Source: Vicia villosa
Lineage: Eukaryota; Streptophyta; Magnoliopsida; Fabales; Fabaceae
Assembly: GCF_029867415.1 (NCBI RefSeq)
Contig: NC_081185.1
Location: 32,750,245 to 32,814,244 of the forward strand
DNA: 64,000 nucleotides
Reading direction: 5' to 3'
Positions 10,850 through 22,447 of this stretch are shown piece after piece (within the stretch, counting starts at the first letter, position 1; every line of letters begins with the position of its first letter). The position numbers and the translations under genes were made by a program. The notes below the pieces were generated by a model. It searched no databases. It had not been told where the DNA came from and was given only the letters and a program-made list of their open reading frames with translations.

Positions 10850-12998
10850 AATCAATAATTTCCTTCATAGCCGGATAATTGCTCCACTCACCATCTACCG
10901 AATTCAGAAAATATACAACTTCTCTTATCGGGTTGATAGCAAGCAACAACCAGTGTGCTCTATAAATTAAAACAATAGGTTATATAAAAATTTTGCTACG
11001 CAAAAGAAACAAAGATTAAATGAACCAAGAATGAGAAACTAACCCTACTGGTCGGGTATTATACGCCCAAAGAATCAGACTTTCTGTATTGCCGGATGAC
11101 ATGAATCTATCGACTAAGCGCTGTCTAACTGATTCCGGTTCCGAATCAATTGTCATTCCGCTGCAATGGGCGGAAGACACGAAACGGAATCTGTTTGATA
11201 ATGCAGTCCCGCGCAACACTCTGTCATGCAACAACCTTAAATAAAAACATTATAAACATATTAGCGGATGAGTGAAAAACATAATAAACATAATGTGTAA
11301 ATAAATTGTTCGACTAATTAAATAATATATCGGATGAGTGAATATTACCGGATGTACGAGTGCATATTAGCGACACCTAGTTGTTCTTGCGTAAAAATCT
11401 CTTCCAAGTCATCTATTGCAATATGTAAAATGAATTCAACACCAAAGATACCTTCCTCCATATTGATTTGACGGAGAGCACCTTCCTTCAAATCGGACAT
11501 ATCAACAAGTGTTCCGAGCGTCGTCCGATATCGAGGAAAAAAAGCACCACCTTTTTTTGCCGCTTGCTTCGGAGGACCCTTAGGCGGTACGCTACGAACG
11601 ACCTGTGTCACTTGTTGTGACTCCCGAGCAGATGCCTAAAAATCAAATAACGATCGATAAAATATAAAATCATGGAGTTTTACATTCAAATTATATATTA
11701 ACACCTTAAATGTACCTCTTTTAGTGATGCAACAGACTCCTCCTCCTGTAAAATCCCTTTGCCCTTAATTGCGGGTTTTGTAGGAGCAGTCTAAAATTAA
11801 AATGTAAAAAATAATTAACGTAACGGTGCAAAATTGACATTCGAAAACTAAATGATTCATAATGGTTTTGAATATACCTCATCACCAATTATAATGAGCT
11901 CCGAGGGCCATGCAACAAATGACCCTATTGCATCTCGCATTAATGTTGTCTCTGAGACCATGTCAGGTACGGGTAGCACCGCATCATGATCTAATACAAC
12001 ATCAACTGATACTTTCAGGTGTCCATCCGGGAGCGGTCTATGGTGAAGTAAATCTCCCACAGTGTTGTGCACTTTTCCCTTGCCAACTAGGCGATAAGAC
12101 GGTGACGATAAGTATAGTTGGCAAGAAGAAATGCCCTAAACCAATAGTAAATATAAAGTCATTATCGTTAATAAAATAGAACAATTTGTAAGGAAAAGAA
12201 ATTTATAATTACCTCGGGAAGTTTTCTTTGACAATTGAAACTAGCTTTATCACTAGTTTCTTTCACCGATGCAGTGTTGCACTTTTCACTCATATACATA
12301 TCTTTATCTCTTTGCAATTCAAAGACTTGTGCTTGCAATTCCTGCAATTTTTGCAACACTTCTTCATTTGAAGGATTTCTTCTCCTAGGATGCTTGTAAA
12401 AAGAGGTTGGAGTCACACCATGACCCTTACCCCTTACCCGATCAGGATACTCAGGAGCATCTAGTGCTCTACTAAGTATGCTCCTATCATCCTGGTCCTC
12501 ACCGGTGGACACCGATTGCGACAAGGTCTCCTGTAATTCATTTACATTTCAATATTTATTAGTGGAGATAAAAAATCATTTATATATTAAAAAACATTTG
12601 ATTTAATTAAAGACACAGTATTATACTTACACATTCAGCATAAACTCTCTAAACATCGGGATCGACAGCTCGATTCTTGCCCACACGAGCTTCCTTCCAC
12701 AACACATGTTCAGGAAGTGAAGTTTCCTCACTTTTAGACTCCTCTAACTATGCATTGACACAAATGATAAAATCGTCAAATAAAACACATTTAGACAATT
12801 AATTAAAACGCATTTCTATTTACTTACAATTTTATCCTCTAAGCGTGCAACTTCTTTTGCTTCAGTATCAGGTGGAGCATTTGTACCCGGAGCATCTCTT
12901 TCTTGAGCATCTATTTCTTGTGAGTTTTCTTGTGAGCTTTCAGGTGGAGTATCTCTATCCGGAGCCATTGAACCTGTATCAAATAAACTAAAGCACAT
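10850..12998 (-). pseudogene. CACTA second gene: PTTA-like/DUF8039-like/Ulp1-like, multi-exon and broken
   Basis: Coding blocks separated by AT-rich introns, read on the minus strand. 12816–12969 starts MAPDRDTPP and is hydrophilic and acidic. 12640–12760 contains LPEHVLWKEARVG and then an in-frame TAG where a Gln is expected. 12210–12533 resembles the En/Spm PTTA tail (KGHGVTPTSFY) followed by a coiled coil. 11870–12130 contains LPDGHLKVSVDVVLD, like DUF8039. A short linker lies near 11700–11790. 11350–11632, 11040–11236 and 10855–10975 resemble an Ulp1-type cysteine protease, with the catalytic-His block HWLLLAINP. The catalytic Asp/Cys end is missing. Such proteins accompany TNP2 in many plant CACTA elements; their role in transposition is not settled. 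Confidence 0.72.
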
Positions 12999-13224
12999 TA
13001 GTACACTATTAATAAGCTAACAATATATACAAGTCAAATGGAAGTCAAACCATGCATGTACAAGTAAATCGGGAAATTCTATCGGTACACATCAAAATAA
13101 GCGTCAAAAAAGAAAGTTATCGGTACAAACCAAAATTGAATAAGTACTATACTATTGAATAAAACAATCGGTACAAATTGAATAAAGCAAATTAGTCGGA
13201 ATATGTATACTATTACCTTTATCA

Positions 13225-15828
13225 CTAACGTCTCTTTCTTTTCTTGGTAGGATTGTGTTCTACACGTCTCTTAACAACGCGGACGATTGGATTGATCCAA
13301 ATACCCTCATTATGATCATTTCTAGTACAAGATTCATTCTCATTTTGATCGTTTCTTGTACAAGATTCAATGCCAACACCAATATCACCTTGATCTTTAA
13401 TGTTTTCATCAACTATTTTGTTAGATAAAAGCACTATAGACCATTTCGTACTTGTCGGATCATTGACATAGAACACTTGTTTAGCTTGAGAGGCTAGAAT
13501 GAAAGGCTCATCTTTGTACCCTACCCTATTGAGATCCACTTGCAAAAATCCTGACTTATCCATTCGTATGCCACTATTATTTTCAACCCACTTGCAACCA
13601 AATACAGGAATCTGAAACTTCGCGTAATCAAACACCAAAATACGCTCGATAACCCCAAAATATGACAAATTTGCAAATTTCGGATTTAAGTCATTCACAC
13701 TTGATATGTGCATTGCTTCAGCTACCAAAGTAACACCACTATTTTGCATAGTACTTTTATCATCCTGTTCTTTGGTATAAAATGTGTATCCATTAATTGC
13801 GTATGCGCTATAAGAAAGCACAATTACACTTGGACCATAGGCTAAACATCTCAACCTTTCTGTTACTGAAGCAGGATCTGAACGATACTTTGAATAAATA
13901 TGATCCCTAAACCATGGTATGAAACTTCGATTGTGCTCTCGTACTATCCAGTTCTCATTTCTATTTGGATTTAAATCTCGGAGAACAACCTTGTGCATTT
14001 CAACATACGGCTCAACCTCAATCTCATTGTGCAGAACATACAAGTGCGCTTGATCCCGTTCGACCATTGATACTGTCACAACTTTATTTCCAATTAGCCT
14101 TTTTCCTTCTTTTTTTTCGACAATATGAGATTTGGGGAGTCCAATTGATTGAACATTTGACAGATATTTAGTACAAAACTCAACCGCTTCTTCAACAACG
14201 TATCGTTCGGCAATACAACCCTCCGGTCGACTTCTGTTTTTCACGTACCCTTTTAATATTTTCATATAACGTTCAGCAGGGTACATCCATCTCATATAAG
14301 CTGGTCCGCACAATTGTGTCTCTTTCACAAGATGAACGACTAGATGAACCATTATGTCAAAAAACGAGGGAGGAAAATACATTTCAAGATCACATAAAGT
14401 AACAACTATATCTTTTTGAAATGTTGGTAAGATCGCGGGATCGACCACCTTACTGCAAATTGACCTGAAGAAGAAACACAGCTTAGTTATTGCGCTTCTT
14501 ACTTTTTCTGGCAGAATAGAACGTATACCTATCGGTAAAAAATGTTCCATTATAACATGGCAATCATGCGTCTTCAAACTCTTTAACTTGAGGTCTTTCA
14601 TGGACACAAGTCTTCTAATATCTGAAGAGTAGCCTTCTGAAACTTTAACTTCACTAAGGAACTTACACAATGTTTTCTTCTCCTTTCTAGATAGAGTGTA
14701 AACAGCAGGTGGTAGATATGTTCGTCTTCCTTTCGTCACGGGTCCCAATTCAGTTCTCATTCCCATGTTTACCATGTCCTTCCTTATGTTAAGGCCATCC
14801 TTAGACTTTCCTTGTATATTGAGTAACGTACCTATGACGCTGTCAAATACATTTTTTTCAATATGCATAACATCCAGGAAATGTCTTACATACAACGACT
14901 TCCAATATGGAAGTTCAAAAAAAATTGACTTCTTCTTCCACCCACCCTTGACAAGTGAATGTGCAAAAGGCTTGCCAAACTGAGTGCTCATATCTTTCAC
15001 CTTTTCAAAAATTTGATCACCTGACAAAAAAGGCGGGGCTGTACGATGTTCGGCCTTTCCATTGAATGCTTTTCTCCACCCACGGTAGTGATGATTAGAA
15101 TTTAAGAATCTACGATGGCCGAGAAAGACATTCTTCTGACAAAGATCCAATCGTGTCGTATCGGTTTCATCTTCACAAACAGGACACGCCTTTTGACCTT
15201 TATTGCTGTACCCGGATAGATTTCCGTATGCTGGAAAATCATTAATTGTTCTAAACAACATCGCCCTCAAGTTGAAACTTTCTTTCCTATACCCATCGTA
15301 AACCTCCACACCGTTCTCCCACAAAAACTTTAAATCTTCGATAAAGGGTGCCAAGTATACGTCTATGTCATTCCCTAGTTGTTTAGGCCCAGAAATTAGC
15401 ATAGATAACATCATGTACTTACGCTTCATACATAGCCACGGAGGTAGGTTATAAATCATAAGAATCACAGGCCATGTGATATGCGAGATACTTTGAATAC
15501 CATGCGGGTTCATTCCATCAGTAGACAATGACAACCGAAGGTTTCTTGCTTCTTTTCCAAATTCAGGATAATCAGTATCAACTTTCATCCATTGTGGTGA
15601 GTCTGCCGGATGTCGCAACTTTCCATCAATAATTCTTTCATCTGCATGCCAAGTCAAGTGTCTTGAATCGGTATCACTACGATACATGCGTCTAAATCTC
15701 GGAATTATAGGAAAATACCATAAGACTTTAGCAGGAGACAACTTTTTCTTATATCGAGGGGCACCACATTTAGGACACTCATTCAACGCTGCATACTCGT
15801 TTCGAAACAAAACGCAATCGTTTGGACA
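13225..15828 (-). CDS. TNP2-like CACTA transposase
   Basis: An uninterrupted frame of about 865 codons. Residues counted from the ATG at 15810: a CX2C pair (ECPKCGAPRY) near 11–20; the transposase_21 core, with LTWHAD near 52 and STDGMNP at 96–102; a conserved CPVCEDET finger near 210; a DUF4218-like middle (MYPAERYMKILKGYVKNRSR); and a DUF4216-like C-terminus ending in a basic tail (KKRKRR, possibly a nuclear signal). TNP2 cuts the element ends bearing CACTA. Coding similarity extends upstream of the ATG to about 15828 (YACPNDC block), where GAATAG could be a splice acceptor, so 15810 is not the real start. Earlier exons were not recognised in 15830–17640. Confidence 0.88.
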   Translation of the reverse strand, partial: CPNDCVLFRNEYAALNECPKCGAPRYKKKLSPAKVLWYFPIIPRFRRMYRSDTDSRHLTWHADERIIDGKLRHPADSPQWMKVDTDYPEFGKEARNLRLSLSTDGMNPHGIQSISHITWPVILMIYNLPPWLCMKRKYMMLSMLISGPKQLGNDIDVYLAPFIEDLKFLWENGVEVYDGYRKESFNLRAMLFRTINDFPAYGNLSGYSNKGQKACPVCEDETDTTRLDLCQKNVFLGHRRFLNSNHHYRGWRKAFNGKAEHRTAPPFLSGDQIFEKVKDMSTQFGKPFAHSLVKGGWKKKSIFFELPYWKSLYVRHFLDVMHIEKNVFDSVIGTLLNIQGKSKDGLNIRKDMVNMGMRTELGPVTKGRRTYLPPAVYTLSRKEKKTLCKFLSEVKVSEGYSSDIRRLVSMKDLKLKSLKTHDCHVIMEHFLPIGIRSILPEKVRSAITKLCFFFRSICSKVVDPAILPTFQKDIVVTLCDLEMYFPPSFFDIMVHLVVHLVKETQLCGPAYMRWMYPAERYMKILKGYVKNRSRPEGCIAERYVVEEAVEFCTKYLSNVQSIGLPKSHIVEKKEGKRLIGNKVVTVSMVERDQAHLYVLHNEIEVEPYVEMHKVVLRDLNPNRNENWIVREHNRSFIPWFRDHIYSKYRSDPASVTERLRCLAYGPSVIVLSYSAYAINGYTFYTKEQDDKSTMQNSGVTLVAEAMHISSVNDLNPKFANLSYFGVIERILVFDYAKFQIPVFGCKWVENNSGIRMDKSGFLQVDLNRVGYKDEPFILASQAKQVFYVNDPTSTKWSIVLLSNKIVDENIKDQGDIGVGIESCTRNDQNENESCTRNDHNEGIWINPIVRVVKRRVEHNPTKKRKRR

Positions 15829-16596
15829 TGCATAACTATTCGGGAATGATTACTATAATTGAAACTCTATCTACATGCCAATATGAAATAAGCAACTAAT
15901 TAAAGTGCAAACGATCCATCATAGCATGTTCATTCAAATCACAACTAATTACTTTGACGAGAGAGATTCAGAAACTATAGCAAAAGAATAACTAATTACC
16001 TTTAGAGAAATTCAGAAACTTCTGGAACCACACACCGTAAGCTAATCTGATGTCTCTAGTGATATTCTTTTAAAAAATCTTTAATATCCCCTGAAAAATA
16101 ATCATCACCTAGATGTTATAGCAAATCTAGATACATAGTACCGCAAGGTAAATCAAAGTTTAACACCTACTTAGAAACCGGGGCAGCAACTACGCATGTC
16201 AAAACAACACCGTGAAAACGACCACAAATCATAGTCGAGTCATACAAATGGAGAAATCAAGGTGGAGCAATTATATCTCATGAGAAAACAACAATTTAGC
16301 ATGATGAAAAAAATTTCTTTACAAGAATTCTAACTCCTTTCTCACTCAATTTGCCAAGAAATGTATCTCAAAAATTACTATTTGCTTTTTCAAATGCATT
16401 TCCTTACATAAAACTAGAGATATTTTGGTGATCTTACATATGTCACCATAACTAAAGACGCGATTGCCCTCAATATTCAATATTATGACCAAAATTAAGT
16501 CGAGACAAATATTAAAAACATGTCTCACATTCTTCAATAAAAATTCACATCTAACTTGAATTTCAACCCAAACAACTTTCATATTAACAATTTCAT

Positions 16597-16672
16597 CCTT
16601 GACATATAAGGTTTAACCTTGACATATAAGGTTCATCCTTTCCAAGTTTAACCTTGACATATAAGGTTTAAG
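16597..16672. repeat. Short tandem repeat
   Basis: CCTTGACATATAAGGTT occurs three times (near 16597, 16616 and 16652) with short spacers carrying CATCC or CCAAG. Each unit contains the near-palindrome CCTTGACATATAAGG. Confidence 0.7.
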
Positions 16673-17039
16673 GAATTATCACTAGAAACAAGATATACAT
16701 CTATACCTCTATCATTTTTATTCGCATTGTCTTCCTATCTTTCCTCATAATAATACCTTTTGAGGAACATGTAATTTATTTTTATGTACCCCACCTTGCC
16801 ATAATTATAAGACATAATTTCTTTTCTAATTCGTGACTTGTCGGAATTCTCAAATTCGTAACACTTATGTAAATTCTTAGTTTGGCCTCTCTCTTATGAC
16901 TCTATAACTATAGTTTCATACTAATTATGATTGACAATTAAACAACACTCCTTTCATATAAAATCTTCATTAAATATTATATCTTCAACAGTTGACATTA
17001 CTAGCTTTTCATTTAGATACTACGTTAAAATAATGCTTT

Positions 17040-17065
17040 AAGAACACTCCTTTAAGAGTGTTCTT
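17040..17065. repeat. Perfect 10-bp hairpin followed by T run
   Basis: AAGAACACTC and GAGTGTTCTT flank the 6-base loop CTTTAA and are followed by TTTTT. It is isolated inside the CACTA 5' region. It may be a relic of a small foldback element or chance. Confidence 0.6.
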
Positions 17066-17821
17066 TTTTACATTACCATCTTCTCATTCTAGATTAATAG
17101 ATTTACTATTTGAATCTTTAGATGATGGACTAATGATTGTTTAAGCTTCTATTCAAATTTAATTTTAGAAAACTACTATTTTGCGAAGACAAGAGTTAAT
17201 ATTACACAACATATCAGTGTCAGCCTTAGAAGTTAGAACAAAATTATCCATACAATCAATTTGTAGAAGTTATGAAATGAAGAAAAATATCCATACAATT
17301 ATACAACATATCAGTGTCAGCCTTAGAATTTAGAACAAAAAACTACTTGGAAGACTAAATTCAAATATATAATTATAACACTGCAATTCATATGGAAGAC
17401 CAACCCAGAACATTGATTACAGTTATACAATTTAGAATCGATGAAAGAAACTCATAGGTAGTGTGTATCGGAAAGCAAAGAGTGAGCAACATGTTTCTAT
17501 TTACAAACCAGAAATGTTTCTATTTACAAAGACTGAGCAACATAGTGGGAAGACTTTACCTGAACAGAAGCAGCAAGAAGATGTTGATTTTGACCAAGAA
17601 AACCCTAAAATCCCACAGAACGGCGTAGCAGCGGCGGCTAGTTGGTTTGGGAGTGAGAGTGAGACGACGACGGAGGGACGGAGGAGTGGCCGAGACCACG
17701 GAGGAGGGAGTGAGAGCGAGGAAGCAGAGAGTACGTGAGCGAGGAAGAAGAAGACGATGTACGGATATGTTTTGTGTTTCTGAATAAAATAGCGTGTTTT
17801 AGTTTTATGAAAATTTTAAAA

Positions 17822-18150
17822 AGGGCTACCAGAGCGCTTTTCAGAAGCGCTTTCATATGCCCCTTTATACCAGCGCTTTATTACTAAAAGCGCTTTTGTA
17901 CCCACCCCCTATAAGAGCGCTTTCAAAAGCGCTTTCATACCCACCCCCTATAAGAGCGCTTTTAGAAAGCGCTTTCATACCCACCCCCTATAAGAGCGCT
18001 TTTAGAAAGCGCTTTCATACCCACCCCCTATAAGAGCGCTTTTAGAAAGCGCTTTCATTACCCCCCCCTATAAGAGCGCTTTTCTAGCGTGATTTTTAAT
18101 TTTGTTTTTAGCCAAACCTACCAAAGCGCTTTTGGGCAAAAGCGCTTTCG
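17822..18150. repeat. CACTA subterminal repeat array (40-bp unit, AGCGCTTT core)
   Basis: CCACCCCCTATAAGAGCGCT recurs at 17902, 17941, 17981, 18021 and (first bases altered) 18061, a 40-base period. Each unit carries two AGCGCT-centred motifs as AAAGCGCTTT or close. More AGCGCTTTT copies flank it to 18150. Subterminal repeats of this kind bind TNPA-type proteins in En/Spm; that this array does so here is inference. Confidence 0.88.
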
Positions 18151-18157
18151 TAGGTGT

Positions 18158-18185
18158 GCTGTTAAAAGCCAAATTTGGCGTAGTG
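18158..18185 (-). repeat. CACTA terminal inverted repeat (surviving end)
   Basis: The minus strand starts CACTACGCCAAATTTGGC at 18185. The internal GCCAAATTTGGC is itself a 12-bp palindrome. No partner terminus exists in the window. Confidence 0.85.
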
Positions 18186-19718
18186 CCATGGGTGCATCGG
18201 ATCGTACCATGGTGAGGCTGTAACTGAGCTTGTCGTTTTCATTTGAGACATAATGCACAAGGGTTATGCATTTGTGGTAAGTCTTGGTATGCCTTTCACG
18301 TATTCAAGGGGTTGCATGGCTTGTTATGGCTAAGTGATGGAATGCACCATGCTTGTGTGCAGTAAGTTCTGGCCAGAAGCATCGTACCACATTATCACTA
18401 GGTCACCAACTTTTGATCTCTATAACTCAATATTCTCTTGGCCAAACATTGTAATCTTGACATCAGTAGAAAGAGGATGTGGAATGAAACATGAATGGTG
18501 TTGGAAAGGTTGAAAGAAATGGTTTGTAATTCTCACAAAAATGGATTGAAACATGGTGTGTCAACATTGCCAACTCCTATGCGCGCGTGATTATGCACCT
18601 GGCCCATGTCTTGGTCAACATGCAGCTTGGCGAGGATATGACTTTGAGCATTGATATCTTCTTTAATATGCACCCAACATTAATTATATTGAGCCCATTG
18701 TGAAGAGCTCACGGGGTAGAGTAATTTGATGCTGATCTTGAGCCAGATTAATGTTTGCAGTTCTCTAAAATCAGCCTTAAAATTAGCACGCCACGTGTTT
18801 GAAGAAATGCTCACGCGTGCCTAGGAAATGTGCCCTCGTTTTGATCAATACATGACTTTGTGAGAACTTGACTTTGAGCCCCCATATCTCTCTCTATACA
18901 CACCCAAAATCCATGATTCTTGTCTCATTGGATAGAGGATATAAAGAAGAAGAGATTAGCCTCATGTTTGAATTCCTAAAGTCCTTGTAATCCTCTACAA
19001 TTGGTTTCGAATGTAGCACACCATGTTTTTGTAGAAATGCTTGCGTTGTGCCTAGGAGCTTGCCCAGCAATATGACGTGAACAAATATGATTCTTCCAAC
19101 TTCTTAGCTTTATATCTCTTAATCCAAGCTTCATATGAAAAAGTTCCCAACTACAAAATTGTTCATCTCCATGAGATGAACAATATTGATTTTGAACTTT
19201 CTCTGAAATAATGCCTAAACCCACGTGTAAGCAGGCTGTGAAGTGAGCTGATCAATTGTCCTAAAAAATTCCAAAAAAAATTCTAAATGTTTCACTTTCC
19301 ATTTTTGGAAATTTCATATTTCAACTACCTTCCATTTTTGGTAATTTTGGATAATTCTTGATTTTATTTTATTTTGTTGACTTTTCTTGACCAATTTTCA
19401 ACCAATCTTCAATATTTGACAGTTGACCTTGACTTTGACCAAAATATCCAAAAGTCAAATGTTTGACTTTTTTCCATCTCACATATGAGTTTTTTTATTA
19501 ATCAACTGCCACTTCTATTTCAATCAAGAATCAATCAATGAAATCAATTGAATGCTTCCACATGGACCCCATGGCACCTCCTACCATATTTTAACTTTTG
19601 ATTAAAAATGTTGACTAGAAAGTCAATTGAGTTGACTTTGGTCAAAATCCTAATTTAGGAAGACCAGATGAACCTCAAGCTTGTATCTTCCAATCAATGC
19701 ATTAATCAGAGGGTCATG
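18186..19718. other. Non-coding sequence with diverged ~240-bp repeats
   Basis: No gene seen. From about 18600 to 19230 similar phrases recur: GACTTTGAGC followed by a CATATCTCT-like stretch and CACCCAA (about 18640 and 18868), and GTGTTTGAAGAAATGCTCACG with GTGCCTAGGAA against TTTTTGTAGAAATGC with GTGCCTAGGAG (about 18797 and 19026). The period is about 230–240 bases. It resembles the hypervariable, repeat-bearing 3' untranslated regions known from Ogre elements, but no LTR or coding link proves this. The stretch 19260–19718 is AT-rich with many TTGAC motifs. Confidence 0.5.
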
Positions 19719-21259
19719 TGTCATACCCTAATTTTGACCCCCCCTGAGATGTCATACTTTCAGGCTTTTCATCAGAATCAAAACAGATACTCAGAACAGT
19801 CACTTGTTCATCTGGTGCTTAATCAAGGATGTTCAGAAACAAAAGAGCTCAGGCAAAGGATCAATCAATAAAAGGATTAGTCTCTAATACAATCATAGGA
19901 CTCAAAAAGCTTCATTCTATCCACCTATGATTGATTAGACACCCAATCATCTGAGTCCAAGTTTGCTTAGTTCACCAATCTAGGTTTTTGAGCCCATCAG
20001 GGACTGTAATCAGGGATCACATTTGGGAAACCTCAAAAAGCTCCAGAACACCTATCAATTGTTCCAAATATCTTCAATTGGTTCATATGACATTATCCAT
20101 TGGGCATTACACTTCAATTCAAGATCTACAGTCATCAATTTCATCTGGTCGACAATTAGGGTTTTTAACCTAATTCACCTGGACAGTTGACTTTTAATCA
20201 GGACATGAATCAAAAAATCAAAACATGGTTCAAGAGCTTCTATTACCTCAATATAATCCATTCACATCACTCATTTGAGGAGGAGAACTTGATTCATCAC
20301 AAAAGTCCAAAATTTCACTTCATCTGAAAAAGTCAACTGTATAGGATCACCTTTGACTTTTAGGGTTTTTAGTCAAACCATGACTTTTGAGGATCAATAT
20401 CATCAATATATGATTATTAAAGTCATTTGACCAAAGAAATTCATAAAAATTCATCAAGGATCAAAAAGTCAGGAATTAGGGTTTTTAAGGGCATTATGGG
20501 AACTCAAAATTTCACCTACACAACTCAAAAAACTTCCAACATGAAAGTTGTAGAACTTAAAAAATAAAACAACATCTTACAACGCAACTTTTTTCAAGAA
20601 ATCAATCATTTAAGAGATTTGGGATTTGGAAGTTATAGGCCTTAAAAACTTAGAAATTTTTCTAAGTATTTTTGACCTAGTTTTCTTCCAACTTTGGGCT
20701 CATTTTTCACAATTTTCCCAAATGATTATGAAGAAACCCAAAACTAATGAATTGAAGTAGATGTTTAGGGCTTTCCAAATTGTGCTCAACCTCCTCCAAA
20801 TTCATTTTGAGCTAGGAGTTATGCTTGTTCAAAGTTGGCCTCATGAAGTAAAATTATAGGTCATGCACAATTTGAAACTTTGCAATTTTGTGCAAATGGC
20901 TTCACTAAATGATGCTACACGACCTATATTACATCTGCAAGCATACCATACATCCATTTTCATCATTGCATAAGGATTGAAGAATATTCCCAAAAACAAA
21001 GGCATGTGATTATGTAATGATTACATTTGGGAATTTATGGCAAATAGATGAATCACCAAAGGAATCTCTTCCCAACCAATTGGAGCTCACTTCTGCATCA
21101 GAATTGTCCCCTAAGATCAAGCAAAACCGATGGCTAGGGAGTGGTATCAAAGAGCTCATCATTGCACTTGGAATATTCTTTGAATTCCTTCATGTCCAAG
21201 AAACCAAACTTACTTCACTAAGCAAGCTCACTATATCCAATTGCTCTGCATCATTTGCC

Positions 21260-21268
21260 TATAAATAG
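21260..21268 (+). promoter_or_regulatory. TATA box of the Ogre B 5' LTR
   Basis: TATAAATAG, aligned with the one at 173 in LTR B copy 1. It places U3 at about 19719–21290. Confidence 0.6.
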
Positions 21269-22223
21269 AAGAGCCTTCATCAGTAATAAGGACACCAAAG
21301 CAACTCAATTCCTTGCTTTCTCCTTCTCTCTCTCTCTCATGCTTATGGTTTTTCAAAGTTCTTTGGCAAGAAGAATCGATTTCTTCAAACCAGAGCTCTT
21401 CTTTGAGAAGTAAGCATTCTAACATCTCAAGGAGGTTCATTAGAGGTGATCCAAGCACCTAGATCACTTCTGTAAGTGGAGGAACACCATAGCCACTTTC
21501 ATTTTGAAGCTCGAGCAGTTGGAGGTCTGTAGTATAATTCAAGAGGTGTCAAGCAAGTCTAAGCATCCAAACATGTTCCTTAGGATGCAGTGAAGCTATT
21601 CAGATGGTCGCAGCCTATCTGTAAGTGCAGAATCACTACTTTCCACTCTCACTTGGAGCTCAAATAGAAGGGGTCGGGTAGAACAATACTGAAGCATTCA
21701 AGGTGCAATAAGTATTCAGTTAGCATCACTGAGTCCCAAGGAAGCTTTTAGGATCATTCATACAAGCTCAGGTGCTCTCCATCATTCTCACGACCTCCAC
21801 TTTCAGAGGTATTTTTTCAAACTCTAACCCATTTATTCAAGTACTCTTTCTTATATATCTCGATACCAGTTTGTTCAGCATCATCAGAGGATAGAAAACC
21901 CTTTATCATCATTCATTTATTCATCTTGTTCATCATTTAATTTTAAAATTAGGGTTTATGTGTTCTTCGTGTTTTCTGAAAAATTAGATAGTTGTAGTTA
22001 ATATAAATGAATATTAGTTGCATATCTGGATTCGTGAGGAAATTTAGACAAAATTCATGTTTACATAATCTGATTTGGTTGAGAAACGAGAGAGTTGGAA
22101 TTTCAAAATCATGGAAGCTTAAGGTTGAAGATGACAATGGTGGTGGCGCACAAAAATTCAAATTCAGGGTTAGAGTTTATTTTATTTTGAGTGGAAGTTG
22201 TTTTATAAACGACTACATCGTTA

Positions 22224-22302
22224 TAGCCCAGTGGTAAAGAGAGTTTGTGAGAAGCGTGTGCCTAAGGTCTGGGGTTCGAATCCCCCTCGCCCCAGACCTT
22301 TT
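22224..22302 (+). other. tRNA-like Pol III module in LTR B copy 2
   Basis: TAGCCCAGTGG (22224–22234) matches the box A consensus and GGTTCGAATCC (22273–22283) matches box B, 49 bases start to start. A TTTT at 22299–22302 would terminate Pol III. The counterpart is at 1131–1210. I do not see a full cloverleaf. Confidence 0.6.
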
Positions 22303-22382
22303 GATTTTATTTCTTTTTTTGTTCTATGCACTTGAATAACATATGTATTGCATTGGAAGCACCACTATGACACCAAACGCGC

Positions 22383-22447
22383 ATTGGCTGGTTGATGTGT
22401 GTTTTGGGAACTGGCTTCAAGGGCGTGGGTTCAAGCCTTGGTGGAGA
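22383..22447 (+). other. Second, weaker tRNA-like module in LTR B copy 2
   Basis: GGTTCAAGCC at 22428–22437 fits a relaxed box B. The region near 22385 (TTGGCTGGTTG) is a poor box A, but copy 1 has a good one in the equivalent place (TGGCCCAGTGG, 1295). Confidence 0.4.

Larger units (their letters stand above)
15835..17820 (-). other. CACTA 5' region without recognisable exons
   Basis: AT-rich sequence between the TNP2 ORF and the subterminal repeats. It should hold the promoter, leader and the first TNP2 exon(s), but I could not find a credible coding block. It contains a short tandem repeat CTTGACATATAAGGTT (16600–16670), a direct repeat of CATATCAGTGTCAGCC (17211 and 17308) and a hairpin at 17040. 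Confidence 0.5.
10809..18185 (-). mobile_element. CACTA (En/Spm) DNA transposon, one end lost
   Basis: A minus-strand CACTA element. Its 5' end is at 18185, where the minus strand reads CACTACGCCAAATTTGGC. It has a 40-bp subterminal array, a long TNP2 ORF and a downstream multi-exon gene with Ulp1-protease-like coding. The other terminus is absent: coding similarity stops near 10850 and LTR B copy 1 begins at 10808, so the LTR element inserted into it, or recombination removed the end. The base triplet after the end (CCA, 18186–18188) would be one half of the 3-bp target duplication. Confidence 0.88.

Noticed and set aside
17463..17738. 91-codon plus-strand frame in the CACTA 5' region
   Set aside because: Low-complexity GAG/GAC-rich product on the strand opposite to the element's genes, without similarity I recognise.
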